Source: JADFUS01 sp036653215
GTDB taxonomy: Bacteria; Bacteroidota; Bacteroidia; Bacteroidales; Rikenellaceae
DNA: 7,504 bases
Direction: 5' to 3'
NCBI GenBank assembly: GCA_036653215.1
Contig: JAVVUK010000077.1
Location: 1-7,504, forward strand
Below the pieces are notes generated by a model, which did no database searches, was not told the DNA's origin, and worked only from the letters and a program-made list of their open reading frames with translations. Positions 1 to 6,686 of this stretch are shown one piece after another; the first letter of the stretch is position 1, and every line of letters begins with the position of its first letter. The position numbers and the translations under genes are program-made.

Positions 1-897
1 AATGGTAGCAGCTATCTTGTCGAGAGGCTCTCTGATGGAGAGCTCTTTGTATGTAAGATCAAAGGGCGTTTTAGAATTAGTGGCATAAAAACTACAAATC
101 CACTTTCTGTGGGTGATATAGTCGATTTTGAACTTGGCGATGGTGATGACGATTCTGTGATATGCAACATACTACCACGTCGCAATTATATAGTACGTCG
201 TTCGACAAATTTATCGAAAGAGGCTCATATCATTGCCTCAAATTTAGATAATGTATTTCTCGTTGTTTCACTTTGCAGCCCATCTACAAGTTATGAGTTT
301 GTAGATCGTTTCTTAGTCACCTGTGAGCTATATCATGTCCCTGTTACTATATTATTAAATAAAATAGACTTATGTGAAGAGCAAGAGATGGATGCTTTTA
401 TGTCGGTCTATGAAAAGGCTGGTTATAGAGTGCTTCAATGTTCGGCAACAGAAAATATAGGCATAGATAAAATAAAGGAGATGATGAATGGTAAAATCTC
501 TCTTTTCTCCGGAAATTCAGGGGTCGGAAAATCGACAATCATAAACAACATATCTCCAAACATTGATATTAAAATGGGCGAGGTGTCAGACCATCATAGT
601 AAAGGAAAACACACAACTACATTTTCGCAGATGTTTAAGATAGACAACGATACGTATCTTATAGATACTCCCGGAGTGAAAGGCTTTGGGCTTATAGATG
701 TTGAAAAGGAGGAGATAGCACGTTATTTTCCAGATCTATTTAAGGTGTCGAGGGGTTGCCGATTTAATAATTGTACACACACCCACGAGCCGGGATGTGC
801 TGTTGTGGAGGCTGTGAAGGAAGATGTCATATCATTGGAGAGATATGAAAGTTACTTAAAGATTTTAGAAGATGACGAAAAAGATAAATATAGATAA
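1..897 (+). CDS. rsgA: Ribosome small-subunit-dependent GTPase RsgA (5' partial)
   Basis: Circularly permuted GTPase that binds the 30S subunit and helps late maturation in the cytoplasm. The frame is open from base 1, so the start lies upstream and probably only about ten residues are missing. The GTG at 109 is internal, because the residues before it (K-I-K-G-R-F-R, then T-N-P-L-S-V-G-D) belong to the N-terminal OB domain. Counting codons from base 1, the permuted order is visible: G4 N-K-I-D at 120-123, G5-like S-A-T near 148, P-loop G-N-S-G-V-G-K-S-T at 171-179, switch G-K-H-T-T-T at 202-207, and G3 D-T-P-G at 222-225. A zinc-binding set follows: C253, C258, H260, C266. The 3' end overlaps trmH by 26 bp, which suggests cotranscription. 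Assignment is secure; only the N-terminus is unseen. Confidence 0.97.
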   Translation, partial: NGSSYLVERLSDGELFVCKIKGRFRISGIKTTNPLSVGDIVDFELGDGDDDSVICNILPRRNYIVRRSTNLSKEAHIIASNLDNVFLVVSLCSPSTSYEFVDRFLVTCELYHVPVTILLNKIDLCEEQEMDAFMSVYEKAGYRVLQCSATENIGIDKIKEMMNGKISLFSGNSGVGKSTIINNISPNIDIKMGEVSDHHSKGKHTTTFSQMFKIDNDTYLIDTPGVKGFGLIDVEKEEIARYFPDLFKVSRGCRFNNCTHTHEPGCAVVEAVKEDVISLERYESYLKILEDDEKDKYR

Positions 898-1588
898 CGA
901 ACCCGACAGAGAGAGGGCACGTGAGCATATGGAACACCTATCGCAGTTTATGTCTGATAATAGGTTAGCGGTGCTTGAGAAGGTCCTTCTTGAAAGGACG
1001 GATTATATAACTGTATGTTTTGAAAATATATATCACGCACAAAATGCCTCTGCCGTTTTACGAAGCTGTGAGGCTTTTGGCATTCAGCATATCCATGTCA
1101 TTGAAGAACTTCTTCCTTTTGAGCCAAACAGGGCAATCGTTAGAGGAGCAGACAAATGGTTAGACATAGAAAGGCATGGCGAGAAAAATGCTACTGTAAA
1201 TCTTATAAATAGACTTAAGGGTGAGGGTTATCGCATTGTTGCTACCTCGCCACATTCCTTAGGGGTAAGACCTGAAGAATTTGATATTTCAAAAGGTAAG
1301 ACAGCGATAATTATAGGCACTGAAAAGCAGGGAGTTAGCCAAGAAGCTCTTGATATGGCAGATGAATATGTCACAATTCCTATGTGTGGTTTTGTGGAGA
1401 GCTTAAATCTATCTGTATGCACGGCAATTGTTTTAAATGCTCTTACAGGAAAGATGAGGCACAATGAAAATATAGAGTGGAGACTTAAGAAAGAAGATAT
1501 GGATAGACTCATATATAAATGGACACTTCAGAGTGTTAAAGATTATGAAAGGATACTTCTAAAATACGAAAGGGAGAAAGATGAGTAG
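872..1588 (+). CDS. trmH: TrmH-type tRNA (guanosine-2'-O-)-methyltransferase (SPOUT family)
   Basis: SPOUT-fold enzyme of 238 residues, predicted to methylate the 2'-OH of G18 in the tRNA D-loop using SAM. All three family motifs are present. Motif 1 is N-A-S-A-V-L-R at 58-64, with R64 matching the catalytic arginine. Motif 2 is G-T-E-K-Q-G-V-S at 149-156. Motif 3, at about 169-188, contains I-P-M, E-S-L-N-L-S-V and forms part of the knotted SAM site. A helical tail with W203 and W217 fits TrmH rather than the longer TrmB/RlmB proteins, which carry an extra N-terminal RNA-binding domain. The start at 872 lies inside rsgA. An in-frame ATG at 929 (M20) would remove the overlap, and recognisable homology begins about there, so the start is uncertain. 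RlmB-like 23S activity cannot be excluded by eye, but length and tail favour tRNA. Confidence 0.9.
   Translation: MTKKINIDNEPDRERAREHMEHLSQFMSDNRLAVLEKVLLERTDYITVCFENIYHAQNASAVLRSCEAFGIQHIHVIEELLPFEPNRAIVRGADKWLDIERHGEKNATVNLINRLKGEGYRIVATSPHSLGVRPEEFDISKGKTAIIIGTEKQGVSQEALDMADEYVTIPMCGFVESLNLSVCTAIVLNALTGKMRHNENIEWRLKKEDMDRLIYKWTLQSVKDYERILLKYEREKDE
1571..1576 (+). promoter_or_regulatory. Possible ribosome binding site for the aminotransferase gene
   Basis: AGGGAG lies 4 bases before the ATG at 1581, inside the last codons of trmH. It is the most Shine-Dalgarno-like start in the window, although the spacing is short. The other genes have only A-rich or weak purine tracts, as is common in Bacteroidota, where SD pairing is little used. 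It supports the choice of 1581 as the start. Confidence 0.4.
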
Positions 1589-2777
1589 GTTATCACAGCT
1601 GTTTTTAGACCACGTAGGACAAACAAGCCCTTCCCCAATAGGAATTGAGGTTGAACGTGCCGAAGGTGTATATCTATATTCGCCAACAGGAAAAAGATAT
1701 ATAGATCTTGTCTCTGGGGTGTCTGTTAGTAATGTAGGGCATAACAACCCTAAAGTTGTTGAGGCTGTATGTTCGCAGGCGAAGAAATATCTCCATCTCA
1801 TGGTTTACGGAGAGGTCATACAATCGCCACAAGTGTTATATGCTCAAAAGTTAAGCGAGCTTTTACCACAAGGCATGGACTCTGTATATTTTGTTAATTC
1901 CGGAAGTGAGGCTGTTGAGGCTGCTCTGAAGTTGGCAAAGAGATATACTGGACGTAGCCGTCTTGTGTCTTTCAAAAACGCATATCACGGATCTACACAT
2001 GGGGCTCTTAGCGTCATGGGAGATGAATATTTCAGAAATTCATTTCGCCCTCTTCTTCCAGACACCTATTCTTTAGAATACAACAATTTCGAAAATCTCT
2101 CTTTTATTGATGAGAGTGTCGCTGCCGTCATTATAGAACCTATTCAAGGAGAAGCTGGTTTTATAATTCCTAAGAAAGGCTTTTTAGATGCTTTGCGTAA
2201 GAAAACGACTGATGTTGGGGCATTGCTCATTTTCGATGAGATACAATGTGGATTTGGACGTACAGGTAAGTTGTTCGCAAGTGAATATTTCGGTGTCACA
2301 CCCGATATTATAGTCATGGCAAAGGCCTTTGGTGGAGGTATGCCTCTTGGAGGTGTCGCCTCTCCAAAATCTATAATGGATGTCTTCCAGAGTAATCCTG
2401 TTTTAGGACATATAACGACCTTTGGAGGTCATCCTGTATGCTGTGCTGCTGGATTGGCGGCTTTAAATTATATTATTGATAACAACTTAGTAGAGGCCGT
2501 TGCGGCAAAGTCAGCACTCTTTTTGAAATTATTGGGTGATAATAAAAATATTGTTGATATACGTTCCGGTGGGCTTCTTATAGCTGTTGAATTTGGCGAT
2601 AATAAACTTTGTGGAGACGTATGCCGTGCTTCTGTCGAGGCTGGTATCCTTACTGAAAGTTTCCTTTTTTGTGAGAGTGCGATGCGTATTGCTCCGCCAC
2701 TAACAATATCACTAAGTGAGATACGTGAGGTTTGTGAAACCTTAAATAGAGTTATAAATGAAGTTTGCGGTAAATAA
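1581..2777 (+). CDS. Class III (ArgD/ornithine-aminotransferase-like) PLP aminotransferase, substrate unassigned
   Basis: PLP-dependent transaminase of 398 residues, normal length for class III, fold type I. Visible features: cofactor phosphate-binding S-G-S at 107-109; Y135-H136-G137 for ring stacking; E186 and E191 in I-E-P-I-Q-G-E-A-G; D219 in F-D-E-I-Q, which pairs with the pyridine nitrogen; Schiff-base lysine K248 in M-A-K-A-F-G-G-G; T279-T280 before F-G-G-H-P; and R369 in M-R-I-A-P-P, a likely substrate-carboxylate contact. The protein resembles the group annotated in Bacteroidota as aspartate or acetylornithine aminotransferase family; those names do not fix a substrate. It sits directly before bioG with a 20-bp overlap, which raises the question of a role in biotin synthesis. 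However, the position after Y-H-G is Ser138, where BioA has a conserved Asp, so I do not call it bioA. Class is certain, reaction unknown. Confidence 0.92.
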   Translation: MSRLSQLFLDHVGQTSPSPIGIEVERAEGVYLYSPTGKRYIDLVSGVSVSNVGHNNPKVVEAVCSQAKKYLHLMVYGEVIQSPQVLYAQKLSELLPQGMDSVYFVNSGSEAVEAALKLAKRYTGRSRLVSFKNAYHGSTHGALSVMGDEYFRNSFRPLLPDTYSLEYNNFENLSFIDESVAAVIIEPIQGEAGFIIPKKGFLDALRKKTTDVGALLIFDEIQCGFGRTGKLFASEYFGVTPDIIVMAKAFGGGMPLGGVASPKSIMDVFQSNPVLGHITTFGGHPVCCAAGLAALNYIIDNNLVEAVAAKSALFLKLLGDNKNIVDIRSGGLLIAVEFGDNKLCGDVCRASVEAGILTESFLFCESAMRIAPPLTISLSEIREVCETLNRVINEVCGK

Positions 2778-3417
2778 AAAAGAAGGTTCTCCACGTCTTC
2801 TCATCTGCTTTTTAGGATGGGCATCGGGAAGTAAAACCCTTGATGGCTTTGATATTGAGGGCTATGACATAGTCTCAATTTACGATTATAGAGATGCTAA
2901 TCTTGATGATGGGTTTTTAGATGTTATAAATGGATATAAGGAGGTTTCGATCTTAGCGTGGTCTTTTGGTGTCTTTGTGGCAGAGCAGATGTCTCATAAA
3001 TTACCACCTCTAACCTTGTCTCTTGCTGTAAATGGAACTCCTGTTGGAGCATCTCCAAAATATGGAATTCATCCAAGAACTTTAGAATTGACGATTAAAA
3101 ATTTAGATATAGATAAGTTTTATGAGCGTATGTGTGGCGAAGATTATCCTATTTACGTTCCTTCGGGGCGGTCTTTAGATGAACTTAGAGATGAATTAAT
3201 ATTTTTATATGATTGGTTCAAAATAGGCACAGACGTGGCGATAGAGTGGGGTGGAGCTATTATTGGAGAAAAAGACTTTATATTTCCGTATAAAAATATG
3301 CTACACTATTGGCAAGAAAACACTACATTTGTCGTCTTAGAGAGTTGTCCTATTCCTCATTATCCATTTGGAAGATTAGGCGTAGACAAGATTAAGAGAT
3401 TTTATTGTGGAGGGTAA
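2758..3417 (+). CDS. bioG: Pimeloyl-ACP methyl ester esterase BioG (DUF452)
   Basis: Alpha/beta hydrolase of 219 residues, predicted to remove the methyl ester from pimeloyl-ACP methyl ester. This ends the fatty-acid-synthase rounds that build the pimelate part of biotin, a job done by BioH in E. coli. The N-terminus has the family's F-L-G-W-A-S-G oxyanion region at 18-24. The nucleophile elbow is A-W-S-F-G with S69. D173 in G-E-K-D-F-I-F-P and H201 in P-H-Y-P-F complete a plausible triad. The distal Y-W at 184-185 and the short cap also match BioG. The gene overlaps the aminotransferase by 20 bp and bioC by 11 bp. The bioG-bioC order is a known arrangement and strongly supports the call. A generic DUF452 hydrolase elsewhere would be doubtful; here the context settles it. 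Confidence 0.94.
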   Translation: MKFAVNKKEGSPRLLICFLGWASGSKTLDGFDIEGYDIVSIYDYRDANLDDGFLDVINGYKEVSILAWSFGVFVAEQMSHKLPPLTLSLAVNGTPVGASPKYGIHPRTLELTIKNLDIDKFYERMCGEDYPIYVPSGRSLDELRDELIFLYDWFKIGTDVAIEWGGAIIGEKDFIFPYKNMLHYWQENTTFVVLESCPIPHYPFGRLGVDKIKRFYCGG

Positions 3418-4186
3418 GGAACTAATAAAAAAGAGATTTGCACATAACCTTGATGGGTATGATGCTCTTTCTGTGGTGCAAAGATCTATATGTGAGCATA
3501 TTGACGAGTTGCTCGAAGACTTTATCCCTTCGATACACGATAACGGAATAGCAGTTGAGTTAGGTGCTGGAACAGGCTTTTTTACACGCCATCTGCTAAA
3601 GAGATTTTCTAATACGTCTTGGCTGATAAACGATATTGTCCCTCAGACAGAGACTTATATAGAAAAGGTGGTGGCTCAAAGTGGGTATGTTGGAGCTTTG
3701 ACATATAGATGGGGTGATGCTGAGAATATAGATTTCCCTTCTGGAATATCCCTTCTTGCTTCGGCATCTCTTTTTCAATGGTTCTACTCGTTAGACGAGT
3801 TTCTAAATAGGGTAGGCACTAATATTGCAAAAGGAGGATATGTTGTTTTTTCATCTTTTGGGGAAGACAATTTTTTTGAGATCAGAGAAGCTTCTCTATG
3901 CAAAAAAGGGATAGTGTTTCCTTCTTATCAAGATGTTAAAGAGTGGAGTGAAAATTCGGGTTTTGAAGTCTTATATAGTGAGGCTTATATACAAAAGATG
4001 ATGTTCCATTCTGTTAGTGATATGCTTCACTACCTAAAAGATACGGGGGTAAATGGAAGTAGTAATGGTAGTTGGAACAGACGAGAATATAACGATTTTT
4101 GTTCTCGTTATAACGAGATGTATTCTAAAGAAGAGGGAATAACATTGAGTTTCAATCCTATTATATTTATATTAAAAAAGATATGA
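3407..4186 (+). CDS. bioC: Malonyl-ACP O-methyltransferase BioC
   Basis: SAM-dependent methyltransferase of 259 residues, predicted to methylate the free carboxyl of malonyl-ACP so that the fatty acid synthase accepts it as a primer for pimeloyl chain building. The N-terminus has the BioC signature K-K-R-F-A-H-N with a following Y and Q. SAM motif I is E-L-G-A-G-T-G-F-F at 51-59, the acidic residue of motif II is D76, G-D-A-E is at 103-106, and S-L-F-Q-W at 121-125 corresponds to the N-x-x-x-Q-W segment of BioC. The C-terminal L-K-D-T-G-V-N-G and a final beta strand also fit. The start is GTG at 3407. An in-frame TAG at 3383 precedes it and no ATG lies between, so GTG is the only conventional choice. 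It overlaps bioG by 11 bp and the next gene by 4 bp (ATGA). Confidence 0.94.
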   Translation: MEGKELIKKRFAHNLDGYDALSVVQRSICEHIDELLEDFIPSIHDNGIAVELGAGTGFFTRHLLKRFSNTSWLINDIVPQTETYIEKVVAQSGYVGALTYRWGDAENIDFPSGISLLASASLFQWFYSLDEFLNRVGTNIAKGGYVVFSSFGEDNFFEIREASLCKKGIVFPSYQDVKEWSENSGFEVLYSEAYIQKMMFHSVSDMLHYLKDTGVNGSSNGSWNRREYNDFCSRYNEMYSKEEGITLSFNPIIFILKKI

Positions 4187-5010
4187 AAAAAGGTTTATTA
4201 ATATCATTTTTTCTGGTATTTGCGACGGTCTATTTTGCCTGTGGAGAGGTGAAAAAGGTAAATAACGCATTTAAAGCAGGTGAAAGATTATCGTATATCG
4301 CAACGTACAAAATAGGATTTGTGAACGTTGATGTTGCTACTGTAACAATAAAAACTACAGATGATATGGTAGGGCTTGAAAGGGCATATCTTGTACATGC
4401 CGTTGGTAAGATAAATCCTGATTACGAATGGTTCTTCAAGATGAGAGACGAATATAAGGTGTGGCTTAATAAAGAAACGCTGCGTCCCATGCTTTTTAAA
4501 AACAACATTTTAGAGGGAGACTATCGTTATTACAGCACCTATCAATATGATTGGAAGAACATGAAGGTGCATACCACAGAACGTAAATTGTCGTGGGATC
4601 AAGATAAACAACGTTTCTATAATATAACAAGTGAGAGTTTTGATGCTCTATCTCTTTTCTTTAATCTTCGTACTCAAGATATAGCAAGCATGAGAGTGGG
4701 AAGCGTAGATACTCTTAAAGTGGTATTCGCCAATAGAATACGTTCGGTTGCCTTTACATATATGGGTAAAGAAGAAAAACGTATTCAAGGTTTGGGCAAA
4801 GTGAAAACAGTGAAATTTGTGTGTCAACTTGCCAATGATTCGGGAGTCTCTTTTAAAGATGGCAGTTCGTTTACTATATGGCTTAGTGATGATAAAAATC
4901 TAATTCCTTTATATGTAGACACCCCAATTCGTGTGGGATCGGTACGTGTTCGTCTTTATGACATGAGCGGATTGAAAAATCCTACTAATGTAAGACTTAG
5001 AGTATACTAA
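4183..5010 (+). CDS. Secreted DUF3108 domain protein, function unknown
   Basis: Protein of 275 residues with a Sec-type signal peptide: M-K-K-G, then a hydrophobic run at about 5-19, with a likely signal peptidase I site after G21 (A-C-G). C20 follows Y-F-A, a poor lipobox, so lipidation is possible but not favoured. The mature part looks like DUF3108: A-F-K-A-G-E at 29-34, then alternating beta strands, a conserved-looking Y-E-W-F-F-K-M-R-D near 81-89, and a C-terminal strand-rich segment with I-W-L-S-D-D. Such proteins are thought to be periplasmic beta-rich folds; no biochemical role is established to my knowledge. It starts inside the bioC stop codon (ATGA) and ends 2 bp before the biotin ligase, so it is cotranscribed with biotin genes. 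Cotranscription alone does not show a role in biotin metabolism. Confidence 0.85.
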   Translation: MKKGLLISFFLVFATVYFACGEVKKVNNAFKAGERLSYIATYKIGFVNVDVATVTIKTTDDMVGLERAYLVHAVGKINPDYEWFFKMRDEYKVWLNKETLRPMLFKNNILEGDYRYYSTYQYDWKNMKVHTTERKLSWDQDKQRFYNITSESFDALSLFFNLRTQDIASMRVGSVDTLKVVFANRIRSVAFTYMGKEEKRIQGLGKVKTVKFVCQLANDSGVSFKDGSSFTIWLSDDKNLIPLYVDTPIRVGSVRVRLYDMSGLKNPTNVRLRVY

Positions 5011-5012
5011 TA

Positions 5013-5729
5013 GTGAAATTAATATATCGTGAGAGTGCCCTTTCAACAAACGATTGTGTGAGAGAGCTTGATGAGGCGTTGACCCTTGTCTATGTCGGAG
5101 AACAAAGAAAAGGACGTGGACAAAGAGGTAACACATGGGAGAGTGAGCCTCATAAAAATCTGACCTTCTCAATACTTCTAAAACCTACTTTCCTGCCTGC
5201 AGAAAAGCAATTTGAGCTTTCTATGATCGTGTCTCTTTCTATTGTTGCCACTCTCGAAAGATATGGACTCCATCCTCTTATAAAATGGCCAAACGACATA
5301 TATATAGGAGATAAGAAGATATGTGGAATACTTATAGAAAATGATATATGTAGTAGTGGCTTACTAAGCCGTTCAATAGTGGGAATAGGGCTTAATGTAA
5401 ATCAAAAGTATTTCCTTAGTGATGCCCCTAATCCAACATCAATATTCAATGAGATAGGAAAAGAAAATAAAATAGAAGATGTGTTAGAGGTCTTCTCTGA
5501 GGAGTTTACAAAGCTATATGATATTTTCTCAACCTCACAAATTACTAACCTTGAAGATATATACTCTTCGCTTCTTTATAAAAGAGATGTCGTGTCAAAA
5601 TATAGTGATGCAAAAGGTGTCTTTAAGGGTACAATAAGAGGTATTGCTGAGTGGGGGACTTTGGTTATCGAAAAGGAGAATAGTGAGGTTTGTAAATACC
5701 AATTTAAAGAAGTATCGTATATTCTTTAA
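5013..5729 (+). CDS. birA: Biotin--[acetyl-CoA-carboxylase] ligase, monofunctional (no HTH)
   Basis: Predicted to activate biotin to biotinyl-5'-AMP and attach it to the lysine of biotin carboxyl carrier domains, for example in acetyl-CoA carboxylase. At 238 residues it lacks the N-terminal winged helix of E. coli BirA, so it is the group I, ligase-only form and should not be a repressor. Motifs: S-T-N at 11-13; the biotinyl-AMP loop G-R-G-Q-R-G-N-T-W at 34-42; K-W-P-N-D at 91-95 with the key lysine K91; G-I-L-I-E at 105-109; G-I-G-L-N-V-N-Q at 124-131; then a small SH3-like C-terminal domain from about 190. The start is GTG: the frame opens only after a TAG at 4998, and no ATG precedes the conserved core. 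It is the last gene of the plus-strand run and faces an M23 gene 6 bp away. Confidence 0.95.
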   Translation: MKLIYRESALSTNDCVRELDEALTLVYVGEQRKGRGQRGNTWESEPHKNLTFSILLKPTFLPAEKQFELSMIVSLSIVATLERYGLHPLIKWPNDIYIGDKKICGILIENDICSSGLLSRSIVGIGLNVNQKYFLSDAPNPTSIFNEIGKENKIEDVLEVFSEEFTKLYDIFSTSQITNLEDIYSSLLYKRDVVSKYSDAKGVFKGTIRGIAEWGTLVIEKENSEVCKYQFKEVSYIL

Positions 5730-5733
5730 TTTC

Positions 5734-5752
5734 TCTTAGTCTAAGGCTAAGA
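5734..5752. terminator. Weak inverted repeat between convergent genes
   Basis: TCTTAG and CTAAGA form a 6-bp stem around a 7-base loop at the convergent junction, mostly inside the last codons of the minus-strand M23 gene. On the plus strand it is followed by TGTTTTG, not a clean T-run, and the stem is short with two G-C pairs. It is placed where a bidirectional terminator would be expected, but the sequence alone is weak support. Confidence 0.22.
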
Positions 5753-6686
5753 TGTTTTGTTCAGCCGATTTTTTAAGGCTTTTTATGGTGTGAGGATCGA
5801 GCTCACGGAAGAAGAAATCTGTTGGGTCAAGGTTTCGCCCATTATATTTCACTTCATAGTGTAGGTGTGGCACAAAAGATATACCTGTATTTCCGCTATA
5901 TCCTATTATCTCACCCAACGCAACGCTCTGTCCGCTTGAGACAATCGCCTTTTTCAAATATGCGTATGTGGTAGTATATCCATTGCCATGATTTATGGTT
6001 ACGGCAATTCCCTTTTTATCACCAACACCTGTTACGCCACTTACAGTGCCGCTTGCTGTTGCAAATACACGTGTTCCCTCAGCAACAAGATAGTCAATGC
6101 CGTAATGGGTAAATGCTCCTTTGTAGAAAGGGTCTATTCGACGACCAGCAGGAGTTATCTTTATCAATAAGTCTTTGTTTGTTATAGGTTGTATCGATGG
6201 GTATCTTGATAATGTAGAGACACCTAAAGAAGATAGATTTGCTTCAAGATCGTGATATGCCTTTTTTGTGCTGTTTATTTTATTGGAGATACGATCTTGG
6301 TCGCCAGATGTCATTTCGATAAGAGAAATGTCGTTTTCATAATATAGGTTGACATCGGGAATATAGCTTACCGTAAGGTTTGGAAGTTCAGGGTAGCTGT
6401 TAAATATGGTAAAGTATATGTCGCTGTCTCTCTTTTCAAGGTTTAATAATACCTCGTCAATCTTATCGTTATATGCAGATAGCTTATCATACTCTTCACG
6501 CAATTGTTTAAGGCTTGTCTTAAGTTCAGCATCAATTGGAGTATCAAAATTTACCGCAAATAGAAAATAATAGCATATAAAGGTAGCCACTATTATCACA
6601 GTTGCCTTTATTGCTCCAAGCACAATCCTATTTTGGAATACAGTCTTAAGAGTATTAACTATTTTCTTATAATCTATTTTTATCAT
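5736..6686 (-). CDS. Membrane-anchored M23 (LytM-type) family protein with substituted catalytic His
   Basis: Protein of 316 residues: a basic cytoplasmic N-terminus, one membrane segment at about 23-45, a charged helical, coiled-coil-like stretch at about 52-90, a linker, and a C-terminal M23 domain at about 175-292. The family normally cleaves peptide cross-links of peptidoglycan. The zinc set is present: H194 and D198 (H-Y-G-I-D) and H276 in H-L-H at 274-276, with H274 also kept. The usual Y-A-H-L motif reads Y-A-Y-L, putting Y243 (codon TAT, 5958-5960) where the catalytic His is expected. The enzyme may thus be inactive or altered, as in regulatory LytM proteins such as EnvC and NlpD, although those have lost more of the site. 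The ATG overlaps the stop of the intact paralogue upstream by 4 bp, so the two are probably made together. No frameshift or stop is seen, so I do not call it a pseudogene. Confidence 0.92.
   Translation of the reverse strand: MIKIDYKKIVNTLKTVFQNRIVLGAIKATVIIVATFICYYFLFAVNFDTPIDAELKTSLKQLREEYDKLSAYNDKIDEVLLNLEKRDSDIYFTIFNSYPELPNLTVSYIPDVNLYYENDISLIEMTSGDQDRISNKINSTKKAYHDLEANLSSLGVSTLSRYPSIQPITNKDLLIKITPAGRRIDPFYKGAFTHYGIDYLVAEGTRVFATASGTVSGVTGVGDKKGIAVTINHGNGYTTTYAYLKKAIVSSGQSVALGEIIGYSGNTGISFVPHLHYEVKYNGRNLDPTDFFFRELDPHTIKSLKKSAEQNILALD

Noticed and set aside
1228..1512. Minus-strand open frame of 94 codons inside trmH
   Set aside because: It lies wholly opposite a gene with strong family motifs, and its Ser/Leu-rich translation shows no domain.
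1559..1801. Minus-strand open frame of 80 codons opposite the aminotransferase start
   Set aside because: Antisense to a conserved coding region; no recognisable protein features.
1581..2777. Calling the aminotransferase bioA or bioF from its position beside bioG
   Set aside because: BioF is a different fold-type I subfamily with other motifs, and the BioA-specific Asp after Y-H-G is Ser here; position alone is not enough.
2468..2794. Minus-strand open frame of 108 codons opposite the aminotransferase 3' end and bioG start
   Set aside because: It covers the antisense of two well-supported genes; the translation is low-complexity Ser/Leu with no motif.
4240..4245. Lipoprotein signal at C20 of the DUF3108 protein
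   Set aside because: The residues before Cys are Y-F-A, not a Leu/Ala/Gly-type lipobox; a signal peptidase I site one residue later fits as well or better.
4909..5172. Minus-strand open frame of 87 codons across the DUF3108-birA junction
   Set aside because: It spans two real genes in antisense and has no family resemblance.
5736..6686. Calling the altered M23 gene a pseudogene
   Set aside because: The frame is full length, the zinc ligands and fold residues are intact, and only one catalytic residue differs, which fits a maintained protein better than decay.
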